A DNA stretch of 28,219 nt from Promethearchaeota archaeon (lineage in GTDB: Archaea > Asgardarchaeota > Lokiarchaeia > Sigynarchaeales > MK-D1): NCBI GenBank assembly GCA_016839865.1, contig JAEOTN010000155.1:1-28219 (forward strand). The letters run 5' to 3'. Shown here piece by piece: positions 8,059-14,727 of the stretch (positions are counted from its first letter, which is position 1; the number at the start of each line of letters is the position of its first letter). A program made the translations under genes and the position numbers. The notes beneath the pieces were generated by a model. It was not told where the DNA came from. It saw only the letters and a program-made list of their open reading frames with translations, and searched no databases.

Positions 8059-8699
8059 CCAACAAATCCTTCAATTGGTTTAAATCCATCTTTTGTTATT
8101 TTTACAATTTGATAAGAATATCCTGAACCCGCATCTCTGGTAACAGCGGACTTCAATGCCCGTTTAATAATATTCAATGCGTCTTTTTCTGTTAGATTTG
8201 GTTTCCATTCGGCTTCAATAACCCCTAAAGCATATGGTGAACCAGAACCATAAGACAAGAATTTATCTTCTTCAAAAAGTGTTCCAATGAAGTCTATTCC
8301 GTATAGAATTCCTTGTTTTTCTTCTTCAGAATATCCTCCAATAATTAATAATGCAAGATAATATCCACGACCGCTATATACTATGTTTCTTACCAGGTTT
8401 GCAATATATTTAGCTGAAGGAGTTTTTCCAGTTTCGATTTCTCGGATATTTGAAAGTGCTTGAACCTGATTAATTACAAATTGACAGTCAGCTACGGAAC
8501 CACTCATGGTAGCAGCAGCAAAATCATTTACTTTAAACAGTTTTTGAGCCCGCGTGGATGCAATAAACGTTCCCGCTGTTGCTTGACTTTCTGTAGCAAT
8601 AATTACGCCGTTTTTATACTTTATTCCAATAGTAGTGGTTCCCGTCTTAAGAACCTCTGAAGGTGTCGGGAGGTTGGTGGAATCCTTTTTGATTTCCAT
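8055..8699 (-). CDS. psmB: Proteasome beta subunit
   Basis: This is the catalytic subunit of the archaeal 20S proteasome, an N-terminal-nucleophile threonine protease. A 20-residue propeptide ends in KTG, followed by the mature N-terminus TTTIGI. Counting from that Thr1, the catalytic partners are Glu17 (IIATES; Thermoplasma also has Glu here), Lys33 (AQKLFKV) and the later Asp/Ser in RDAGSG. The SGSGSP-like segment is present as YGSGSPYALG. The mature length of about 194 residues is on the short side but complete. The ATG at 8699 is followed by a long AT-rich intergenic region. No alpha subunit is in the window. It is convergent with thyA and overlaps it by four bases. Confidence 0.95.
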   Translation of the reverse strand: MEIKKDSTNLPTPSEVLKTGTTTIGIKYKNGVIIATESQATAGTFIASTRAQKLFKVNDFAAATMSGSVADCQFVINQVQALSNIREIETGKTPSAKYIANLVRNIVYSGRGYYLALLIIGGYSEEEKQGILYGIDFIGTLFEEDKFLSYGSGSPYALGVIEAEWKPNLTEKDALNIIKRALKSAVTRDAGSGYSYQIVKITKDGFKPIEGFVG

Positions 8700-8859
8700 A
8701 TTAAAACTAGAACAAACAACAAAATTTAATGTTTTTTGATTAGTTTGATTAGTTAATACCCCCAGTACCTTACTTAATCAATTGATTCTGATCTGGAGAA
8801 CATAAAAAATTAAAACTAGAATTAATTAGGATGAATCATCGTAATTTGAGGAGTAGTTT

Positions 8860-9138
8860 ATGAAATTCCGAGTAGTGTTAAAGACCAAGACACGTAAAGG
8901 ACACGATTTAATATTAAAATTAAAAGTCCCCCCATCAAAACATCAAGGATTAGTTAATTTTCTTAATTCAGCTATGGATAATGACAACAACGTAACGTTT
9001 ACAATTGAAAAAATATCCACAGATCAAGAACACAGTGAAAGTTCCGTATACGGGGATTTCAAATTTAAGAAAAAACCTACTTCAAAGAAAAAATCAACCT
9101 CCAAGAAAAAACCGACGAAAAAATCGGTCAAGAAATAG
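8860..9138 (+). CDS. Small protein with lysine-rich repeat tail, unknown function
   Basis: I do not recognise this 92-residue protein. Residues 1-55 could form a small alpha/beta domain (MKFRVVLKTKTRKGHDLILKL, then a helix, then VTFTIEKIS). Residues 68-92 are a low-complexity basic tail of KKKPTS/KKKSTS-type repeats ending KKSVKK. Such tails usually bind nucleic acid and recall the lysine tails of histones and some archaeal chromatin proteins, but that is inference. A strong GAGGAG Shine-Dalgarno sequence lies seven bases before the ATG, which supports it as a real gene. It stands alone between the divergent proteasome gene and the convergent zinc-ribbon gene. Confidence 0.7.
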   Translation: MKFRVVLKTKTRKGHDLILKLKVPPSKHQGLVNFLNSAMDNDNNVTFTIEKISTDQEHSESSVYGDFKFKKKPTSKKKSTSKKKPTKKSVKK

Positions 9139-9154
9139 TTTTTATCAATCTCTT

Positions 9155-9361
9155 TTATGGATTCTTATCTTTGAGAAATGATGGCTTCTGAATTTCCTTA
9201 ATATCTGTCATATATTTCTTTGATTTCTTCATTTCGGTAAAAGTATTACAAAAATTACAACAAATAACTCGTCGTAATCCACCTTTGTAGTGATATACTT
9301 GCATCATTAGTTTGTTTCTACAAGTTGCACATTTCTCTGAAATCTGTTTTTCTTGAATCAA
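9155..9361 (-). CDS. Small zinc-ribbon protein
   Basis: This 68-residue protein has two Cys knuckles, CATC near residue 11 and a CNFC-containing CCNFC near residue 34, spaced as in a zinc ribbon, followed by a basic tail. It lacks an ATG: the frame is closed by TGA just upstream and the only plausible start is TTG at 9361, with no clear Shine-Dalgarno sequence. It is last in the minus-strand run that begins with aspS, 35 bases after the Alba-like gene. A nucleic-acid-binding or transcription/translation-associated role is plausible from the fold and neighbours but is not shown. Confidence 0.55.
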   Translation of the reverse strand: MIQEKQISEKCATCRNKLMMQVYHYKGGLRRVICCNFCNTFTEMKKSKKYMTDIKEIQKPSFLKDKNP

Positions 9362-9396
9362 TAATCAATTCTTATGAATTTCCATGGTAGCCTCAT

Positions 9397-9732
9397 TTAC
9401 TTTTTTAGGAAGAATTTTACATCAAGAAAACTCACAATCCGTGGATTTTTAAAATCACGAGGATTTTTGCTTTTTCCTCTATAGGATTCTTTAGGAAAGC
9501 GACTATTCAGATAAATTTTCATCTTCACAGGAATCAATTGTCGATTTAGACGTCTTTGAATTTCGAGAGCTAGTTCAACACACATATTTATGCCGAAACC
9601 TTGAGATTTTAGAGCAATCGAATTAACTCCTTCTTGAATAGCATACATAGCGTCAAAAGCATAGCTACTAATGAGTTCCTCTTTTTTACTGGGATCTTTT
9701 TCGTATCTAACTCGTATTACTTGTTCTCGCAT
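9397..9732 (-). CDS. Alba-like DNA/RNA-binding protein
   Basis: Alba-superfamily proteins are small dimers that bind DNA or RNA in archaeal chromatin and, in eukaryotes, in RNase P/MRP. The order of elements matches: helix 1 (YAFDAMYAIQEG), strand (VNSIALKSQGFGI, corresponding to Alba EIVIKARGRAI), helix 2 (INMCVELALEIQRRL), then strands ending PRIVSFLDVKFFLKK. The KSQG sequence corresponds to the Alba loop with the conserved lysine. The N-terminus is about 20 residues longer than classic Alba. ATG at 9732 is preferred over TTG at 9741. It lies 46 bases after the nucleotidyltransferase in the aspS-map run. It is a divergent member, so a role in RNA metabolism is as likely as in chromatin. Confidence 0.7.
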   Translation of the reverse strand: MREQVIRVRYEKDPSKKEELISSYAFDAMYAIQEGVNSIALKSQGFGINMCVELALEIQRRLNRQLIPVKMKIYLNSRFPKESYRGKSKNPRDFKNPRIVSFLDVKFFLKK

Positions 9733-9786
9733 ATCACTCAAACTGAAATAAAATTCGATAAAACTGATCTTCAGATATGGAATTAC

Positions 9787-10590
9787 CTATTTATATTTGT
9801 AGGCTTGAAACAATTCCTTTTTGACCGAATGTAGAGAATTATAGATTAATGAAGTATCAATATCAATGAATGGGGGGATAAATTCATCATAAGCTACACG
9901 ATTTACTTTGCATTGACCAGTTCTTTCATAAAAGGTAGACAAGGTAGGTAAAATCTTGTCGGAAATACGATTCTCTGGTTCCTTAACGTAATTAAAAAAC
10001 GTTCTTGTCAGTAAAAGAATCGGTACGATGCATGCTTTCAAATTTGGATTGGTTTGATATGTTATCAATGGATAAAATTTCGAGGTTGTGTCAATAAATT
10101 GGGGAGAAAATGGTATTTGTTTATTAAATTGGGATATTTGCTCTTCTGATAAATTAAGGGTAAAAAGCTGACAAGAATTCTTTGAGTCCGCTACATTGGT
10201 AGATAGAACTTGATCTAAGATTGAAGGATTAAATATGGTGTCTGATGGGATTATCACAACGTTGCTTATTTTTTCAGAGAGATACGGAAGAAAAGAGAAT
10301 AAAGTGAATAATGGGCCTTTTACATATTCGTCATTTGCGTAAATTATATCCACAGGCAATATAGACCGTTTTTTCTCACGTAAAAATTTAGTAAACTCTT
10401 GAGCTTTAAAACCCAATATTACACTAACTTGAGAAACTCCATTAAGAATTAGACTCTGGAGGATAATTTCAAAAATTGTATGTTCTGAATCAACCTTTAA
10501 TAAACTTTTATGAGTCCGTCTGTGTTCTTCAATAAATCTAGTAGATGATCCGGCAGCTAGGATAAGAAAAGGGAGGTCTTTTACTTGCAT
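9787..10590 (-). CDS. Sugar-type nucleotidyltransferase
   Basis: This is an NTP-transferase (GT-A-like) fold protein of 267 residues that would activate a phosphorylated sugar or polyol with an NTP. The nucleotide-binding signature is LAAGSSTRF (residues 11-19), followed by KSLLKV, the expected lysine region. The metal-binding aspartate is in VVIIPSDTIF (Asp117), where many relatives have GD. The downstream half is divergent and I cannot choose between UTP-, CTP- or GTP-using enzymes; inositol-phosphate cytidylyltransferase-like is one option. It starts nine bases after the map stop, so it is probably co-transcribed. The GHMP kinase, GalT and PfkB genes elsewhere in the window make a sugar-nucleotide role attractive. 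Confidence 0.7.
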   Translation of the reverse strand: MQVKDLPFLILAAGSSTRFIEEHRRTHKSLLKVDSEHTIFEIILQSLILNGVSQVSVILGFKAQEFTKFLREKKRSILPVDIIYANDEYVKGPLFTLFSFLPYLSEKISNVVIIPSDTIFNPSILDQVLSTNVADSKNSCQLFTLNLSEEQISQFNKQIPFSPQFIDTTSKFYPLITYQTNPNLKACIVPILLLTRTFFNYVKEPENRISDKILPTLSTFYERTGQCKVNRVAYDEFIPPFIDIDTSLIYNSLHSVKKELFQAYKYK

Positions 10591-10599
10591 GTTGCCCCA

Positions 10600-11526
10600 C
10601 TACATATCATTATCTTCTACAGTATATACATGCACTCCATCTTGGAGAACCAATAGTGAATGTTCAGATTGTGCCACTAGTCCTCCACCTATTTCTTCAA
10701 AAATGGGATATCCCTTTAGAATCCGTCTTTTAACGAATTTGTCAATTGTGGAGTTTATATTATCCGATCCATCAATAAAATCAACTGCGCGAGGAGAAAA
10801 TGGTAACGTACTGAATTTATTTTTAAATTTATGTGCTAAAGATATGTCTTCCAATTTCATATTTTTCTTCTTTTTCATTCCGACAAATTCAAAAATATTC
10901 GTTGTTTTTCCAGGTTGAATAGCTCCATAACCATTTGTAGTAAACGGTTCAATTGCATATGCTTTGTCCTGTTTTAATCGAGATGTATCTCCTGAATTAG
11001 GTATGTTGGGAATGAATGGGGAATCATGAATTTCATAAACATCAAGACCATGCCCTCCAAGGTTAGAAACCGGTTTTACATTGTGTTTTATTATAGCTTT
11101 GTATATCTGTTTTCCTATTTCTGCAACTCCAACTCCTGCACGTGCTGTTTTTATTGCAGCATTAAGACCATCCTCAGAAGCTTTCACAAGATCTTCATAT
11201 ATTCCCTTATCTCCACCTATATTAATAGTGACTGCAGCATCAGCGACATATCCATTTATTTCAGCTCCACAATCAACTTTTAGTAACCCACGAGGTGGAC
11301 AAATAGTTGGGTCTTCTAACTCGGGACTGTAATGAGCTGCAATAGCATTTAATGATATGTTTGCAGGAAAGCCCAATCCACAACCAGCTTTTAGAATTTC
11401 TCCTTCGCATAGAGTAGCAATATCTAGGAATTTTGTCCCTGGTCGCGTGATAAGCTTAGCTAATTTCAGTGCTTTTGCTACCGCTTTCCCTGCTTTTAAG
11501 TAGGATTCGATAATTTCATCTTCCAT
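10600..11526 (-). CDS. map: Methionine aminopeptidase, type II
   Basis: This enzyme removes the initiator Met from nascent proteins. The five metal ligands are all visible: Asp85 (KVDCGAEING), Asp96 (VADAAVT), His159 (GGHGLDVY), Glu193 (AIEPF) and Glu288 (AQSEHS). His65 in NAIAAHYSP is the conserved substrate-contacting histidine. The insertion near residues 205-270 between the fourth and fifth ligands is the type II subdomain, with a winged-helix character (FVKRRILKGYPIFEE). The length of 308 residues is typical of archaea. It lies 10 bases downstream of aspS and 9 bases upstream of the nucleotidyltransferase, inside one minus-strand transcription unit. Confidence 0.95.
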   Translation of the reverse strand: MEDEIIESYLKAGKAVAKALKLAKLITRPGTKFLDIATLCEGEILKAGCGLGFPANISLNAIAAHYSPELEDPTICPPRGLLKVDCGAEINGYVADAAVTINIGGDKGIYEDLVKASEDGLNAAIKTARAGVGVAEIGKQIYKAIIKHNVKPVSNLGGHGLDVYEIHDSPFIPNIPNSGDTSRLKQDKAYAIEPFTTNGYGAIQPGKTTNIFEFVGMKKKKNMKLEDISLAHKFKNKFSTLPFSPRAVDFIDGSDNINSTIDKFVKRRILKGYPIFEEIGGGLVAQSEHSLLVLQDGVHVYTVEDNDM

Positions 11527-11536
11527 AGTGTTCCCT

Positions 11537-12868
11537 TCATGGAGTTAATCTATCTGGAGTTCTTGGATAAAATACAGTTTCTTTTATCTGATCGACCCCT
11601 GTTAACGTTAAAAGAAACCTTCCTATTCCAAACCCGATTCCTGCATGGGGTGGCATACCATATTCAAAGGATCTCAAATGACTCTCGAAAGATTTTGGAT
11701 TAAGTCCTTGCATCTTTAAACGTTTAATTAACAAATCCTTTTCATGAACTCGAGTTCCTCCTGAAGCTAGTTCCAACCATCCCTTTTGTAGGTCAAAGGA
11801 TTCACTGATTTCTGGTTGATCGTCGGAAGGTCGAATATAAAATGGTTTTGCTTCAGTTGGCCAATGAGTGATCCAATAATAACCAGGTAAGACTTCATTT
11901 AATTTGCGATATGCTTCTGTGGATATATCTTCTCCCCATTTGATGGACATATCTGTATTTTTTTCTATTAGTTTTAAGATCTCAGTATAAGTTCGACGTT
12001 TAAATGGCTTTCGAGGAACTTCAAATGTATCTAAAACATCTAAAATTTGTAAATCCTCTTCACATTTTTTCTTAATATCTCGTGTGGTTTTAGTAAGAAC
12101 ATCTTCCATTACCTTGAATACATCTTCCATTGTCGAATAGCCCATTTCAATGTCTAAAGTATAAATTTCACATATGTGGCGATTTGTGAAGCTTTTTTCA
12201 GCACGATAACAGGACCCTAGCTCAAATACTCGATCAAACGGAACGGTTAACTGTTCTTTGTATAACTGAGCACTTTGGGAGAGATATGCATCCTTCTCAA
12301 AATATTTAAATTTGAAGAGTTCAGTTCCTCCTTCCGTAGCTGATCCTATAATTTTTGGTGTCACTACTTCAATGAAATCGTGTTTATTTAAGACATTTCG
12401 AATGGAAATGAGCATCTGATTATGAATTCGAAAGATTGCTTGATTCCGAGGCAATCTAAGATCCAATGCACGATGGTTGAGACGTGTGTCTAAATCTGAC
12501 ATGGTTTTCCCAGTCATATCTAATGGAAGCTGCTCTGGTGCATGATTCAACACTTTAATCTCCTGTGGTACGATCTCCACACCTTTTTTTGCTTTTTTGA
12601 ACTCCTTGACAACACCTGTTACTGCAATTGAGGATTGATGTGGTACATCACTCTTTTTGAAAACCTCATCAGGTACAGTTCCCTTTTTCAAGGTGATCTG
12701 TATTTCCCCTTTAATATCCTGCAGAATAATAAATGTTAAAGCACCTAATTTTCGGATTCGCTGAACCCATCCCGCAATTTTTACTGTTTCTCCTATTAAA
12801 TCGGGACCTAAATCGGAAGTAAAATGGGTCCTACGCCAATCATCTAATTTGTCCAATTGCATGATCAT
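11537..12868 (-). CDS. aspS: Aspartyl-tRNA synthetase, archaeal type
   Basis: This class IIb synthetase charges tRNA-Asp, and in some archaea also tRNA-Asn. The N-terminal OB-fold anticodon domain contains KIAGWVQRIRKLGALTFI. Class II motif 2 is FELGSCYRAE...RHICE and motif 3 is GIGFGIGRFLL; the C-terminus is the classic PDRLTP. The frame extends to 12946, but that would overlap the pth2 start region, and the extra 26 residues look non-coding. I place the start at the ATG at 12868, with 12862 also possible. It heads the aspS-map-nucleotidyltransferase-Alba-zinc-ribbon run. The residue after GWV, which has been linked to Asp/Asn tRNA discrimination, is Gln rather than Trp or His, so specificity is unclear. 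Confidence 0.95.
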   Translation of the reverse strand: MIMQLDKLDDWRRTHFTSDLGPDLIGETVKIAGWVQRIRKLGALTFIILQDIKGEIQITLKKGTVPDEVFKKSDVPHQSSIAVTGVVKEFKKAKKGVEIVPQEIKVLNHAPEQLPLDMTGKTMSDLDTRLNHRALDLRLPRNQAIFRIHNQMLISIRNVLNKHDFIEVVTPKIIGSATEGGTELFKFKYFEKDAYLSQSAQLYKEQLTVPFDRVFELGSCYRAEKSFTNRHICEIYTLDIEMGYSTMEDVFKVMEDVLTKTTRDIKKKCEEDLQILDVLDTFEVPRKPFKRRTYTEILKLIEKNTDMSIKWGEDISTEAYRKLNEVLPGYYWITHWPTEAKPFYIRPSDDQPEISESFDLQKGWLELASGGTRVHEKDLLIKRLKMQGLNPKSFESHLRSFEYGMPPHAGIGFGIGRFLLTLTGVDQIKETVFYPRTPDRLTP

Positions 12869-12960
12869 CTTCTGTATCTTTTGTTCCGTACATATGGAAT
12901 TTCTCTTTAATTTTACCTTTATCCCAATATTTATTGAGAATCCCAACTGTTCAATACAGT

Positions 12961-13329
12961 ATGGGTTTGGGGAATAAATATAAACAAGTAATTGTTATCC
13001 GGACAGACCTCAAAATGAAAGCGGGAAAGAAATGTGCCCAAGCATGTCATGCTTCCCTATCCGCCGCAGAAATCGCACGTTCTAAAAACGTAGACACTTA
13101 TAGAGGTTGGAAAAAACAATCAGGACAACGCAAAATTGTATTAAAAATTGATTCAGAAGAAGGGATTCGTAAATTATACCATGATGTAATGGACGCAGGA
13201 ATTGCCGCATTTTTAGTACAAGACGCAGGTTTAACTCAATTAGAACCAGGTACTGTTACTGCGCTAGGAATTGGTCCTGATAACTCAAATAAAATTGATA
13301 AATTATGTGGTAATTTGAAGCTTTTATGA
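12961..13329 (+). CDS. pth2: Peptidyl-tRNA hydrolase, Pth2 type
   Basis: Pth2 releases peptidyl-tRNAs that drop off ribosomes; it is the archaeal and eukaryotic form. Family sequence is clear throughout: KQVIVIRTDLKMKAGKKCAQACHAS with the catalytic-site lysine and His region, GQRKIVLKIDSEE, then DAGLTQLEPGTVTALGIGP. The ATG at 12961 gives a 122-residue protein of normal size; the TTG at 12934 would add nine poorly conserved residues. An AT-rich TATA-like stretch (12922-12936) lies about 30 bases upstream, so the mRNA may be leaderless. It is followed 18 bases later by truD, a pairing seen in other archaea, so these two form an operon. Confidence 0.95.
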   Translation: MGLGNKYKQVIVIRTDLKMKAGKKCAQACHASLSAAEIARSKNVDTYRGWKKQSGQRKIVLKIDSEEGIRKLYHDVMDAGIAAFLVQDAGLTQLEPGTVTALGIGPDNSNKIDKLCGNLKLL

Positions 13330-13347
13330 TTCATTGGGGGTGTTTTT

Positions 13348-14712
13348 TTGAGAAAACAACAATTACCTGAAACAGTAGCAGATTTAGAGAAACATGTGAG
13401 TATAACTATATTTAGTACAACAACTCCAGGAATTCATGGAGATCTCAAAATCCACCCAGAAGATTTCGTTGTTTGTGAGATTACACCAATTGGTCGAGTT
13501 TTATCCGTAAATGAGCAAATTGAACCCGGAGAGAAAAAAGGGAATCCTCCAAAAAGACCTTATACTCTTATTGATGTAGTAAAGCGAAATGAAGACACTA
13601 TATTAGCGGCTGAAAAAATCGCACAGAAATTGAAGATTGAATCATATCGCGTTTCCTGGGCGGGGTTGAAGGATAATAGAGCAATAACATCTCAACGGAT
13701 GACTATTCAGGGGAATTATTCACAAAAATTATCCTCTTTGGAATTTGATACTTTTTTCATTAAGAATATCAGATTTCTAAAAAAACCAATAAAACTCGGA
13801 GATTTATGGGGGAATAAGTTTGACATCATAATGCGAAATATCAAAAACATGGAGGAGGAAACACTTAAAGAGACTACTTCCAACTTTATGAGTCAAATCG
13901 CAGAATTTGGTTTTCCTAATTACTATGGGTTACAAAGATTTGGTTCTATTCGTCCCAATTCCCATCTTGTTGGAAAATATTTATTTTTATTAGATTATCA
14001 GAAAGCTGTTGAAGAGTTTCTCTATGCTACATACCCTCCTGAGCATGATATTGTAAAAGTGTGCCGAACAGACCTTAAAAAGACCCAAGATTTTCAGACT
14101 GCATTGCAAAATTTTCCGGAAGGCTTGTATTATGAACGATTATTAATTAGACATTTATCAAAAAAACCAAATGATTTTATGGGAGCAATACAGCGCTTAC
14201 CTCGTCCTTTAGTTAATCTTTTGATGTCATCTTACCAATCCTATCTCTTTAATTGTGCGATAAGTGTTAGAATGAACAAGATAGGAAACTTAATTCAGCC
14301 AAAAACCAATGATATAATTTGCTTATTGATGTCGGAAAATGGCTTAACCACACCTTTACGCTATAGTTACACGAAATGGAAGAAACCCCACTTGATGAAA
14401 GCATTAGAAACGGATCGTGCACGAATTTTATGCCCAATTTTGGGATATGAGACTAAACTTACTAATAGTCATTTTGCTAAAATCTATTCCAAAATATTGA
14501 AGAAAGAAAGGTTCAAACTTGAGTATTTTAAAAATGGGAAACAACTGCGTTCATACGACTTTCGCGGTTCGTATAGGTCTATCATCGTAAAACCTAAAGA
14601 TCTTCACATCGCAAGTAACAGAGATAAGCATAAATCGACATTGAGAATTAATTTCTCTCTACCTAAAGGTACCTATGCTACAATGTTACTTCGTGAGTTA
14701 TCTAAACACTAA
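13348..14712 (+). CDS. truD: tRNA pseudouridine synthase TruD
   Basis: TruD isomerises uridine 13 of tRNA to pseudouridine. The catalytic Asp109 lies in SWAGLKDNRAITSQ, matching the family AGxKDxxAxT signature. Other landmarks are the N-terminal KIHPEDFVVCEI, GNKFDIIMRNI and FPNYYGLQRFGSIRP. The TRUD-specific insertion occupies roughly residues 230-370, and the C-terminal RSIIVKPKDL plus LPKGTYATMLLREL block is complete. The start is TTG at 13348, preceded by a GGGGGTG Shine-Dalgarno sequence about six bases upstream. The 454-residue length is normal for archaea. It is the second gene of the pth2-truD pair and converges on the membrane protein at 14728. Confidence 0.95.
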   Translation: MRKQQLPETVADLEKHVSITIFSTTTPGIHGDLKIHPEDFVVCEITPIGRVLSVNEQIEPGEKKGNPPKRPYTLIDVVKRNEDTILAAEKIAQKLKIESYRVSWAGLKDNRAITSQRMTIQGNYSQKLSSLEFDTFFIKNIRFLKKPIKLGDLWGNKFDIIMRNIKNMEEETLKETTSNFMSQIAEFGFPNYYGLQRFGSIRPNSHLVGKYLFLLDYQKAVEEFLYATYPPEHDIVKVCRTDLKKTQDFQTALQNFPEGLYYERLLIRHLSKKPNDFMGAIQRLPRPLVNLLMSSYQSYLFNCAISVRMNKIGNLIQPKTNDIICLLMSENGLTTPLRYSYTKWKKPHLMKALETDRARILCPILGYETKLTNSHFAKIYSKILKKERFKLEYFKNGKQLRSYDFRGSYRSIIVKPKDLHIASNRDKHKSTLRINFSLPKGTYATMLLRELSKH

Positions 14713-14718
14713 AATAAG

Positions 14719-14727
14719 AAAAAAAAA
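14719..14727 (-). terminator. T9 tract after minus-strand membrane gene
   Basis: Nine consecutive T residues on the minus strand follow immediately after the stop codon of the large membrane-protein gene. Archaeal RNA polymerase terminates at such oligo-T tracts without needing a hairpin. Confidence 0.45.

Noticed and set aside
8055..8699. Glu at the position of the proteasome catalytic Asp17
   Set aside because: The Thermoplasma beta subunit also has Glu there (ATERR), so this is a normal archaeal variant and not a defect.
11026..11332. Cys/Phe/Ser-rich plus-strand frames opposite map
   Set aside because: Their composition is that of antisense to a real gene; the minus-strand product has all five metal ligands of methionine aminopeptidase.
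12869..12946. N-terminal extension of AspRS
   Set aside because: It would overlap the divergent pth2 promoter and reads as a basic, unstructured segment not found in archaeal AspRS proteins.
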